From: Pantoea coffeiphila
GTDB taxonomy: Bacteria; Pseudomonadota; Gammaproteobacteria; Enterobacterales; Enterobacteriaceae
Direction of reading: 5' to 3'
Assembly (NCBI RefSeq): GCF_016909495.1
Contig: NZ_JAFBFW010000001.1
Span: 372,001 to 436,000, forward strand
Length of the DNA stretch: 64,000 bases
The translations under genes and the position numbers were made by a program. This document shows positions 52,119 through 59,917 of the stretch, piece by piece. The notes beneath the pieces were generated by a model. That model had not been told where the DNA came from. It did not search any database and saw only the letters and a program-made list of their open reading frames with translations. Each line of letters starts with the position of its first letter. Positions within the stretch are counted from its first letter, which is position 1.

Positions 52119-54869
52119 ATGAATACACGAAATCTGAACGTACAGCATAGCGCAGGAGCGCTGTCGGATAGCGATACGCTGGCCATTCCCTGTGAAACAT
52201 TCACCCTGGAAAACGGCTTAACCGTGATCGTTTACGAAAATCACCAGTCGCCGGTGGTGGCGGTGAACGTCTGGTATCGCGTGGGGGCGAAGGATGAGCC
52301 CGCAGGGAAAACCGGCTTTGCCCATCTGTTCGAGCATCTGATGTTTGGCGGCAGCGGCAACCTGCCCGGCTCGTATCTGGAACGGATGCTTGAGGCCGGA
52401 GCATTACAGGTGAACGGCACCACCAGCCGCGATCGCACCAATTATTATCAGACCGTACCGCTGGAGGCGCTGGATTTTGCCCTGTTTGCGGAATCCGATC
52501 GCATGGGGCATTTTCTTGAAGGACTCCAGCAGGACGTGCTGGATCGCCAGCTAAACGTGGTGCTGAACGAAAAACAGGAGCGTGAAAGCGCCCCCTATGG
52601 CATGGCGTCGGTACGCAGCATCAAAGCCTGCTTCCCGGTCGGCCATCCCTACGCACATACCGTACTGGGCGAAGAAGCCGATCTTAAAAATGCCACGCTG
52701 GAGGATGCCCGCGCCTGGTTCCAGCGCTGGTATCGCCCTTCAAACGCGGTGCTGACGCTGGCAGGGGCCATTGATTTGGCAACGGCAAAAGAAAAAGTCA
52801 GCCGCTTTTTTGCACATATCCCAACGGGGGAGCCGTTACAGCGCCCCGCAGTTTGGGTCAGTGCGATCCGGGGCGGGCGCAGGGAGATCCTTGAGGATCG
52901 GGTAACCCATGCCCGCGTGATGCTGAGCTGGAATTTACCGCCGTACGGTGATGCGGATACCACCGCCCTGCTGCTGCTGCCGCAGCTTTTGACCCACGGT
53001 GTGCTGTCGGTGATGCACCGGCAGCTGGTACAGGAGTCGGCGATAGCGACCTTTGTTAATGCGTGGATCGATCCGGGGCTGGTGTGCAGCCAGCTGACCA
53101 TTTCGGCCCAGGCACAGAACGGTGCTTCTCCCGCTGAACTGGAGGCGGCGATTCTGGCGATTCTGGCCGATTTTATCGCCAGCGGCACTCCGGCAGACAA
53201 CCTGGAACGGGTACGTGAGGTTTATATGACCAGCGCGCTGAAGAGCTATTCGACGGTGACGGATATCGCCGATCTGCTCTCTTTCAGCGTCGGCATGCTC
53301 GGCGATGCGCAGGGTTACAACCGGTTGCTGAACAGCGTTGCGACCGTCAGCGGCGAGACGCTTCGTCAGACTGCCGCACGCTGGTTAAATGAAGACCGCT
53401 ACAGTCTGCATATTATTCCGTTCACCGCCCGCAGTGCGGAGATCCCAACACCATCGAGAGAAGTGCCGCCGATCGTACTATCTGGCGAGTTCGCCCAGCC
53501 TGAACTGCTGCGCGCGCGGCTGGATAACGGCATGCCGGTTATTTTCTCCTCCCGCCCACAGCAGCCGGAAACGCTGATCTCGCTGGTTATCCCGCGCGGT
53601 TCTTCGTGGGATGTATTTGCCACGGCGGGGGCCGGGCAGCTGCTGAGCCAGCTACTTTCTGAATGCGGAGCCGGAGATTTCACCGCCGATGAGATAGCCG
53701 ATCGCGCTGAGCGCCTGGGCGCGGATATGGATGTCAGTATCGGCCAGGACAATATGCTGGTTACGCTGCGGGCGCTGACTTCTCGTCTGGGCGAATCGCT
53801 GGCACTGTTCTCTGCCCGCGTGCGTCACAGCCACTTTACCGAACAGGAGTTTGAGCGCAGCCGCAGTCGTAAAATTAATCGACTGGAATCCCACCTCAAC
53901 ACGGCGGACGGCATGGTTTCCCTGCTGCTGTCGCAGACGCTGTTCTCCGCCGGGCACCCGTACGCCCAGCCGCTGTTCGGCTCTGGCACGCCCGCCACGC
54001 TGGCGGAGATGAGCTTTACCGGTCTGTCAGAACATCAGCAGCGGCTGCTGGTGCCGGACGGCGCGCAGCTTGTGATCGCCGGTAGCGGTGATTTCGATGC
54101 CCTCATCAGTCAGCTGAATACGCTGTTTGGCGACTGGCGCAGTGAATCCGCCAGCGAAAGCCTGGTTCTGCCGGCACTGACTGCCAGTCCGGCTGCCGTG
54201 TATCTGATTGATAAACCAGGAGTAAGCCAGACGACCATCGCCGCCGCCTCGCTGATCCCTCCGGGTGAAACGCAGGACGATGCGGCTTTCAACCTGCTGC
54301 ATGAGGCGCTGCTCAACGGCTTCGCTTCCCGGCTTAACGCCTCGCTGCGTGAAAAACATAACTGGACCTACGGCGTTCACGGCATCCTGACGCAGGCCAG
54401 AGCCGCACGGATTCAGGGGTTCTACACCACCGTACAGGCCGACTGCAGCGGCGATGCCCTGAATGAAGTCTTGCATCAGCTGACGGCGATCGACGGCGAC
54501 AGGCCCGTAACGGCGGAAGAGCTGGAAAAATTCCGCCGGGGAGAGCTGCTGCGGCTGCGCGGCGGTTCGGAAGGCGTAGGTCAGCAGCTGCAGGATGTCC
54601 GCTTTATCGTTGTCCAGCAAAAAACCGATGACTACTGGCAACGATATGCGCAACAGCTGTCCGCCCTGACCACCGACGATCTGCAACGGCTGGCGGCGAC
54701 TTTAATCAAGCCGCTGGAGATGGCGTGGGTGGTGGTGGCGGACATGGCTGAGTCAGAAGCGGATATCTGTCGCGCACTGCCGCCAGGACTGCCGGTCATC
54801 CGTTTGAAAGACAACGACTTACCGGGACTGAGCCCGCTCAACGTTCTACCGCAGGAGCCAACGCTGTGA
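52119..54869 (+). CDS. Two-domain M16 zinc metalloprotease, no signal peptide (PqqL/FusC relative)
   Basis: 916 residues forming two clam-shell halves. The N-terminal half is active: inverted zinc motif HLFEH (H69, E72, H73) and downstream Glu in VVLNEKQERES (about 150). The C-terminal half (from about 455) lacks the motif, as in other M16 proteins. PqqL and FusC, which sit in similar loci, are exported. Here the N-terminus (MNTRNLNVQHSAG) is hydrophilic and an in-frame stop lies at 52089-52091, so no signal peptide is possible and the enzyme should be cytoplasmic. It overlaps the thioredoxin gene by 4 bp. Confidence 0.9.
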   Translation: MNTRNLNVQHSAGALSDSDTLAIPCETFTLENGLTVIVYENHQSPVVAVNVWYRVGAKDEPAGKTGFAHLFEHLMFGGSGNLPGSYLERMLEAGALQVNGTTSRDRTNYYQTVPLEALDFALFAESDRMGHFLEGLQQDVLDRQLNVVLNEKQERESAPYGMASVRSIKACFPVGHPYAHTVLGEEADLKNATLEDARAWFQRWYRPSNAVLTLAGAIDLATAKEKVSRFFAHIPTGEPLQRPAVWVSAIRGGRREILEDRVTHARVMLSWNLPPYGDADTTALLLLPQLLTHGVLSVMHRQLVQESAIATFVNAWIDPGLVCSQLTISAQAQNGASPAELEAAILAILADFIASGTPADNLERVREVYMTSALKSYSTVTDIADLLSFSVGMLGDAQGYNRLLNSVATVSGETLRQTAARWLNEDRYSLHIIPFTARSAEIPTPSREVPPIVLSGEFAQPELLRARLDNGMPVIFSSRPQQPETLISLVIPRGSSWDVFATAGAGQLLSQLLSECGAGDFTADEIADRAERLGADMDVSIGQDNMLVTLRALTSRLGESLALFSARVRHSHFTEQEFERSRSRKINRLESHLNTADGMVSLLLSQTLFSAGHPYAQPLFGSGTPATLAEMSFTGLSEHQQRLLVPDGAQLVIAGSGDFDALISQLNTLFGDWRSESASESLVLPALTASPAAVYLIDKPGVSQTTIAAASLIPPGETQDDAAFNLLHEALLNGFASRLNASLREKHNWTYGVHGILTQARAARIQGFYTTVQADCSGDALNEVLHQLTAIDGDRPVTAEELEKFRRGELLRLRGGSEGVGQQLQDVRFIVVQQKTDDYWQRYAQQLSALTTDDLQRLAATLIKPLEMAWVVVADMAESEADICRALPPGLPVIRLKDNDLPGLSPLNVLPQEPTL

Positions 54870-55204
54870 CAGAAAAAACCGACGATCAACATGCGGACCT
54901 GCTGGGCGATCTGCTGGCCGGAGAGGCAACGGTGCTGCTGGATTTTTGGGCCGAATGGTGCCAGCCCTGTCAGATGATTGCCCCGCTGATCGATGAAACG
55001 GCGCGGCAGCGCAACGGAGAACTGGCGGTGGTGAAGGTCAACATCGACGAGCGGCCCGAGATTGCCAGTCTGCTGGCGGTTCGCAGCATTCCGACGCTGA
55101 TCCTGTTCCGTCACGGTAGTGAAGTGGCGCGCCACAGCGGCGTGATGAATAAACTGCGCCTGAACGCCTGGCTGGGACAATCAGACAAGGGACCCGCCGT
55201 ATGA
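54866..55204 (+). CDS. Thioredoxin-like protein with CQPC active site
   Basis: 112 residues, cytoplasmic. Thioredoxin fold with LDFWAEWCQPCQMIAP (C32, C35), VNIDERPEIASLLAVRSIPTLILFRHG including the cis-Pro of SIPT. The active site is WCQPC instead of WCGPC, which should change redox potential or partner choice. Start overlaps the protease stop (ATGA) and its end overlaps the next gene, so all three are coupled. A cytoplasmic reductant coupled to a protease suggests substrates with disulfide bonds. Confidence 0.88.
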   Translation: MTEKTDDQHADLLGDLLAGEATVLLDFWAEWCQPCQMIAPLIDETARQRNGELAVVKVNIDERPEIASLLAVRSIPTLILFRHGSEVARHSGVMNKLRLNAWLGQSDKGPAV

Positions 55205-56088
55205 GTATCGCCTTTGGCGGCAGCCCGCAACGAAAACAGCAGGTGCTCAGCCAGCTTGAAAACAGCTGGCTGAGCGGAAAAATTCATCCTCACGGCGCCT
55301 TCTGGCAGGGCGAGTCCGGCACCTTCAGCGGCTGCGCGGTGCGCGGCGGGCTGGACGATTACGTTAGCGTGACCGGCCTCCCCGCGTCTTTTGCCCTGCT
55401 CGCCGACCGGCTTGCGTTTGAGGATGAGGCGTTCGATATCCACTGGGCGCGAGAGTGGTTTACCACTCTGGCTGCGGGCCAGGATCTCAGCGGCATTGAA
55501 CCCGCGCTGTTAAGCGCACTGCTGGGCACGGTGCAGGAACAACTGGAAGTGTGCCGTGAAGAGATTGCACCGCCGATCCTGGATCTGCTGGAGAGGCTGA
55601 CGGCGCTGCATCGCGCCAGCCCGCCGCTGCCGGGTAACGCTGCGCCCTGGCAGAGCCTACAACAGGCGGTAATGGATTTGCCGCAGTCGCCGGATGATTC
55701 GATATTGAATTATTACCTTATCGCACTTCTGGAAGCGCTGTGCTGGCCGCTCGCTGAGTCGGTCACCCTGTTTACCGAGCTGCTGTCGCCCTTACAGGGC
55801 CTTAACTACCACATTGCCAAAATCCGCTGCGGATGGAGCGATCGGTGGCAGCAGCGCGAGCAGGAAATTAATCAACGCTTTGAAGAAGCGCTGGCGAATC
55901 ACACTGCCAATCAAGCCGGAGAATATTCAGAAGAGCAGCTGACCACGCTGCGCAGCGATATTGTCGGCCAGTTAATTGCCAACAATCCCGATTATTTCAC
56001 ACTGATCGGCACTATAGAGAAACAGATCCGAGAGGATCGCGCACATCTAAAAGCGCAATTCATCACCCTGCTGGCAGGTCACCATTAA
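55201..56088 (+). CDS. Unknown protein coupled to thioredoxin and M16 protease
   Basis: 295 residues, not recognised. Soluble, no signal peptide or membrane helix. The N-terminus is Gly-rich (AFGGSPQRKQQVLSQLENSWLSGKIHPHGAFW). The rest is mostly helical and Leu/Gln/Glu-rich. Cys at FSGCAV, EVCREE, EALCWP and KIRCGW. It overlaps the thioredoxin gene by 4 bp and is followed 45 bp later by the TlpA-like gene. Probably a dedicated component of the same system (adaptor, chaperone or substrate receptor), judged only by position. Confidence 0.7.
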   Translation: MSIAFGGSPQRKQQVLSQLENSWLSGKIHPHGAFWQGESGTFSGCAVRGGLDDYVSVTGLPASFALLADRLAFEDEAFDIHWAREWFTTLAAGQDLSGIEPALLSALLGTVQEQLEVCREEIAPPILDLLERLTALHRASPPLPGNAAPWQSLQQAVMDLPQSPDDSILNYYLIALLEALCWPLAESVTLFTELLSPLQGLNYHIAKIRCGWSDRWQQREQEINQRFEEALANHTANQAGEYSEEQLTTLRSDIVGQLIANNPDYFTLIGTIEKQIREDRAHLKAQFITLLAGHH

Positions 56089-56133
56089 ATCCCCTGCGCG
56101 AATAAGCAGGCAGTTAACATTACCGGAGTCACT

Positions 56134-57246
56134 ATGTCAGTTAACCCGTTGTTTATCGGCGATGCCGCACCTTCATTCCCACGCCTGGAATTTATCAAAG
56201 GGCGGGCGTTTACCGCGTTTGAACCCGGCCAGGTTTACGTACTGGAGTGCTGGGCCACCTGGTGCGGGCCCTGTGTCGCCACCTTCCCGCATCTCACCCA
56301 GCTACAGCAGCAATATCCGCAGGTGACGATACTCGGTGCCGCGATCTGGGAAGACGATATTAACGAAGTGCGTCAATTCGCCAGCGAACGCGAGGCTGAA
56401 ATGGGCTATACCCTGGCCTTTAACCCGGCGGCAACGGCAGAACAACCGGGTGATATCCCCGGCAGCTGGCTGAAGCCAAGCTGGCAGGAGGGTATCCCTA
56501 CGGCTTTCCTGATTGACCAGCAGGGCCGTATCGCCTGGTTTGGTCACCCAATGGAGCTGGATGCGCCGCTGGCCGAGGTTGTCGCCGGTACGTTTGATAT
56601 TGAACGTGCGGCCAGCGAGTACCGGCAGTGGGTAAAAGACAGCATGGTGGCGGAAAGGAAAGTGCTGGAAAAGCAGCTGATGGCCTTCTCCGCCGATAAA
56701 GATCTGCCAGGCGCGATTGCCGCCTGCGAAGCCGCATTCGCTGAGAATCCGGTCCTGGAACAGGTGCTGGGGCTGGAGAAACTGGCCCTGATGCTGCGGC
56801 TGCCCGGCGGAGATGCGGCGCTGAGCTACGCCCGCCAACTGAAAGAAAAATTCGGCGACTCGACGGAAAGACTCCGCCAGGATCTCGGCTATATCATCGT
56901 TGACGGTATTGAGGTGAATCCGGAAATCGATCGTCAGGATGCCCTGCTCGCCTTTGCCGCCGATACGCTGCTGGAAGCTGAAAGCCAGGCGGCAGAAAGC
57001 GGTGAATGGATCACCCGGTGCCATATCGCCCGCAGCCTGACGCTGGTCAGATTCCGGCAGGAAGCCTGGCAGGATGCGCATCAGTATGCGCTGAAGGCAA
57101 TAGACGCGGCGCAGCACGCGGGTCTGCATGAGGATATTATTCAGGCGCTTAACGATCTGGCTGCGCAGTGCCAGAAGAATATCCCGGCGGACGATAAGCC
57201 AGGTAAAAAGGTAGTCTGCGACGGCGATCGCTGCTGGCTGGAGTAA
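56134..57246 (+). CDS. TlpA-like thioredoxin domain fused to a helical C-terminal domain
   Basis: 370 residues. TlpA/AhpC-type thioredoxin fold at 1-155 with ECWATWCGPCVATFPHL (C44, C47) and GIPTAFLIDQQGRIAW. A TPR-like all-helical half follows (about 185-345), with a Lys-rich tail ending CDGDRCWLE, another Cys pair. No signal peptide, unlike most TlpA proteins, so cytoplasmic. Last gene of the receptor/protease operon; a terminator-like structure follows. The helical half may bind the partner or substrate. Confidence 0.82.
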   Translation: MSVNPLFIGDAAPSFPRLEFIKGRAFTAFEPGQVYVLECWATWCGPCVATFPHLTQLQQQYPQVTILGAAIWEDDINEVRQFASEREAEMGYTLAFNPAATAEQPGDIPGSWLKPSWQEGIPTAFLIDQQGRIAWFGHPMELDAPLAEVVAGTFDIERAASEYRQWVKDSMVAERKVLEKQLMAFSADKDLPGAIAACEAAFAENPVLEQVLGLEKLALMLRLPGGDAALSYARQLKEKFGDSTERLRQDLGYIIVDGIEVNPEIDRQDALLAFAADTLLEAESQAAESGEWITRCHIARSLTLVRFRQEAWQDAHQYALKAIDAAQHAGLHEDIIQALNDLAAQCQKNIPADDKPGKKVVCDGDRCWLE

Positions 57247-57268
57247 GCTACGCCAACGGGCGATGACC

Positions 57269-57343
57269 GGGCAATAAGCCTGGCTCTGTCGCCAGGTAGT
57301 GATAAAGGTTGCCCCGCGCCTGACGGACAACGGGCGACCTTTT
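57269..57343 (+). terminator. Double stem-loop at the end of the receptor/protease operon
   Basis: AAAGGTTGCCC (57304-57314) pairs with GGGCGACCTTT (57332-57342) with one G-T pair, and TTTT follows through 57343. Just before it GCCTGGC/GCCAGGT (57278-57297) forms a second hairpin, enclosed by GGGCAA/TTGCCC, which competes with the first. A 10-bp direct repeat CAACGGGCGA occurs at 57254 and 57328. Probably the operon terminator; the mutually exclusive pairings are reminiscent of an attenuator. Confidence 0.55.
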
Positions 57344-57529
57344 CCCGGCATAGCAAAAATTTCCTGCCTTAACCCCGCTCATTTTCGCGTAAAAATGTTA
57401 AACCCCTGCCGATAAATCAGACCATCTGCTTAATCAATTCGCTAATCTTAATGCCATCACATCATTAACCTGATTTTTTTCATCACCTTACGATATTGCT
57501 CCGGCATCCACTGCAAGGAATACCCTGAA

Positions 57530-57886
57530 ATGAAAGTACAGAAAATTGCACAGCCCGCCGCCATTGAATCCCTTGAAGCGTGCGGTAGCGTGGAAGGTTT
57601 ACCGGGCAGCCCGCCGATTAAGGTCTTTGGGCTGGAGAAAAAAATCCCCGGCAAGGAGGATATCGATACCGGTATCTTTGAATGCTCGGCGGGCAGCTAT
57701 CGTCGCGGCGTGAAGCAGGCGGAAGTCATGCATATTCTCAGCGGCAGCGGCACCTTCACCACCGACGGTGAAGAACCGGTCAGCTTTAAAGGCGGCGATA
57801 CGCTGTTTTTCGAAGCCAATACGCAGGGAACCTGGGTGGTGGAAACGCAAATGCGTAAGGTTTATGTGATTTTTGACGCCAACTGA
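57530..57886 (+). CDS. Cupin-domain protein (DUF861 type)
   Basis: 118 residues forming one small beta-barrel. It has the cupin motif KQAEVMHILSGSGTFTTDGEEPVSFKGGDTLFF and the ending GTWVVETQMRKVYVIFD typical of the DUF861/ureidoglycine-hydrolase-like group. Metal-ligand residues are E and H in the first motif; the second motif His is replaced, so binding may be weak. Single-gene unit flanked by about 280 bp of non-coding DNA on each side. Function unknown. Confidence 0.82.
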   Translation: MKVQKIAQPAAIESLEACGSVEGLPGSPPIKVFGLEKKIPGKEDIDTGIFECSAGSYRRGVKQAEVMHILSGSGTFTTDGEEPVSFKGGDTLFFEANTQGTWVVETQMRKVYVIFDAN

Positions 57887-58169
57887 TCGGCCCCACAAGT
57901 TATCCTCCATTTTTCCTCCATCAACACGCGCAACGGTCAGCGACAGTGGCTGACCGCAAATTAACGTGTTGACCCCACCGAACATGGCTCTCACGCACCG
58001 CACCGCACGCAATCCTCGCCCAGGACTGTCCTGTGGCATTTTTGTATCACACTGTATCTGCCTTATTGAGCGATACAGGTTGATGCACAACCCGCAAAGA
58101 TAAAAACATTCCGCATACATCAGCGTGTTTTCATAGCCTCAACAAACAAAACAACTCCTGAGGTACAAA
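57887..58169. promoter_or_regulatory. Non-coding region with hairpin and response-regulator-like repeats
   Basis: 283 bp. A nested stem-loop at 57922-57971 (outer CAACACG/CGTGTTG, inner CGGTCAGC/GCTGACCG) lies near the cupin gene. Direct repeats TGTATC at 58043 and 58053, ten bases apart, plus an inverted copy GATACA at 58072-58077, lie about 100 bp before the hydrolase gene. The ten-base spacing is what OmpR-family dimers prefer. No gene seen. Confidence 0.5.
58043..58078 (+). promoter_or_regulatory. Candidate binding site of the downstream response regulator
   Basis: TGTATC-N4-TGTATC direct repeat (58043-58058). CTGTATC (58052-58058) also forms a perfect inverted repeat with GATACAG (58072-58078). 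It lies upstream of the operon encoding an OmpR-family regulator, so autoregulation is a reasonable reading. Confidence 0.4.
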
Positions 58170-59162
58170 ATGAAAACACGCATATCGCCCTTACTGCTGG
58201 GCACCATGGCTATGATTGCAGCCTGCCAGGCATCAGCAACGCAGACGGTTCAGGACTACAGCACCGGATTTGAACAGATTAAGCAGATTAATGCGGGCGT
58301 GCTGAACGTCGGCTATGTGGATATCGGCCCACGCGATGGTCAGCCGGTTATTCTGCTGCACGGCTGGCCCTACGATATTCAAAGTTACTCCCGGGTGGCA
58401 CCGCAACTGGCGGCTAAAGGCTATCGGGTGATTGTCCCCTGGCTGCGCGGCTACGGCACCACGCGCTTCCTGTCGGATAAAACCCCGCGCAACGGCGAAC
58501 CGGCGGCAATGGCGAAGGACGTGGTCGATCTGATGAATGCCCTGAATATCAGGCAGGCGGTTTTCGCCGGTTATGACTGGGGTGCACGCACCGCCGATAT
58601 TGTCGCGGCCCTGTGGCCGGAACGCGTAAAGTCTCTGGTATCGGTAAGTGGCTATCTGATTGGTAGCCAGGAGCTTGGCCGTAAACCGCTGCCGCCGCAG
58701 GCCGAACTGCAATGGTGGTATCAGTTTTACTTCGCCACCGAACGCGGTGCTAAAGGCTATGCTGAAAACACCAAAGATTTCGCCCGGCTGATCTGGCAGC
58801 AGGCGTCGCCAGGCTGGAAATTCACCGATGCCACCTTCGAGAAAAGCGCCCGCGCGCTGGACAATCCCGACCACGTGGCGATTACCCTCAGTAACTACCG
58901 CTGGCGGTTAGGTCTGGAAAAGAGCGAAGAAAAGTACGCGGACTATGAACAAAAGCTGGCGGCGCTCCCCACTATCGGCGTGCCGACCATCACCATTGAA
59001 GGCGATAACAACGGTGCACCGCATCCGGCCCCGGCGGCCTATCGGGCTAAGTTCAGCGGGAAATATGAACACCGCACGTTTAGCGGTAATATCGGACACA
59101 ATCCTCCGCAGGAAGATCCTGAACGATTCGTTCAGGCCGTCGTTGACGCAGCGGGCATGTAA
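58170..59162 (+). CDS. Exported epoxide-hydrolase-like alpha/beta hydrolase
   Basis: 330 residues with a Sec signal (MKTRISPLLLGTMAMIAACQASA; a Cys at position 19 makes a lipoprotein just possible). Oxyanion segment LLHGWPYDIQSY (HGxP motif of epoxide hydrolases and dehalogenases). Asp nucleophile in AGYDWGARTA (about 140), and the catalytic His in NIGHNPPQE (about 312). Family enzymes open epoxides or remove halogens. It begins an operon with a two-component system and a DipZ-like protein. Relevant substrate in the envelope unknown. Confidence 0.85.
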   Translation: MKTRISPLLLGTMAMIAACQASATQTVQDYSTGFEQIKQINAGVLNVGYVDIGPRDGQPVILLHGWPYDIQSYSRVAPQLAAKGYRVIVPWLRGYGTTRFLSDKTPRNGEPAAMAKDVVDLMNALNIRQAVFAGYDWGARTADIVAALWPERVKSLVSVSGYLIGSQELGRKPLPPQAELQWWYQFYFATERGAKGYAENTKDFARLIWQQASPGWKFTDATFEKSARALDNPDHVAITLSNYRWRLGLEKSEEKYADYEQKLAALPTIGVPTITIEGDNNGAPHPAPAAYRAKFSGKYEHRTFSGNIGHNPPQEDPERFVQAVVDAAGM

Positions 59163-59176
59163 CTAAGGAGCCTCCC

Positions 59177-59917
59177 CTGGAACATATCGATCACATACTG
59201 GTGGTGGATGACGATCGCGACATTCGTGAGCTGATCGTCGACTACCTGATTAAATCAGGCTACGCCGCAACCGGGGCGGCGAACGGTCGCGAGATGCGGT
59301 CGGTACTGGGGAACAGGCATATCGACCTGGTCGTACTGGATATTATGATGCCGGGCGATGACGGTCTGACGCTGTGTCGTCAGCTGCGCAGCGACCCGCA
59401 GAAAAATATGCCGATACTGATGCTCACCGCGCGCGGCGAAGACGCTGACCGTATTCTTGGGCTGGAGATGGGCGCTGATGATTACCTGGTGAAACCGTTT
59501 GTTGCCCGGGAACTGCTGGCGAGGATCAAAGCGATCCTCCGCCGCACGCGCGCCCTGCCGCCGAATTTGCAGGTGACGGAAGCCGGACGGATCATTGCTT
59601 TTGGCGACTGGCAGCTGGATACCACCTCCCGACACTTGCTGGATACACAGGGAACGGTGGTGGCGCTGAGCGGTGCGGAATATCGACTGCTGCGGGTTTT
59701 TCTCGATCATCCGCAGCGAGTGCTGTCCCGCGATCGGCTGCTGAATCTGACCCAGGGTCGCGATGCGGAGCTGTTTGAACGCTCCATCGACCTGTTGGTC
59801 AGTCGGCTACGCCAGCGGCTGCGGGAAGATGCGCGGGAACCGTCGCTGATCAAGACGGTCCGCAGTGAAGGCTATGTACTGGCTGCCGCCGCCATTATCA
59901 AAGAGGCTCTCGAATGA
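59177..59917 (+). CDS. OmpR-family response regulator with probable CTG start codon
   Basis: 246 residues if read from CTG 59177, which lies 6 bases after AAGGAG (59165-59170) and gives the N-terminus EHIDHILVVDDDRDIRELI. The first ATG/GTG-type start in frame is 59201 and would cut off most of strand 1 of the receiver, so CTG is the better choice. Phospho-acceptor Asp in VVLDIMMPGDDG, Lys in YLVKPF, winged helix with SRDRLLNLTQGRDAELFERSIDLLVSRLRQRL. The RELFERSIDL-type helix resembles OmpR. It overlaps the kinase gene by 4 bp. Confidence 0.88.
   Translation: MEHIDHILVVDDDRDIRELIVDYLIKSGYAATGAANGREMRSVLGNRHIDLVVLDIMMPGDDGLTLCRQLRSDPQKNMPILMLTARGEDADRILGLEMGADDYLVKPFVARELLARIKAILRRTRALPPNLQVTEAGRIIAFGDWQLDTTSRHLLDTQGTVVALSGAEYRLLRVFLDHPQRVLSRDRLLNLTQGRDAELFERSIDLLVSRLRQRLREDAREPSLIKTVRSEGYVLAAAAIIKEALE

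Noticed and set aside
45944-57246. Reading the locus as a RiPP biosynthesis cluster
   Set aside because: A protease, ABC transporter and short ORF are present, but there is no maturation enzyme and no convincing precursor peptide. The receptor with STN domain fits uptake better.
56302-57351. Antisense frame of 349 codons opposite the TlpA-like gene
   Set aside because: The forward frame has the CGPC motif and operon context; the reverse frame has none.
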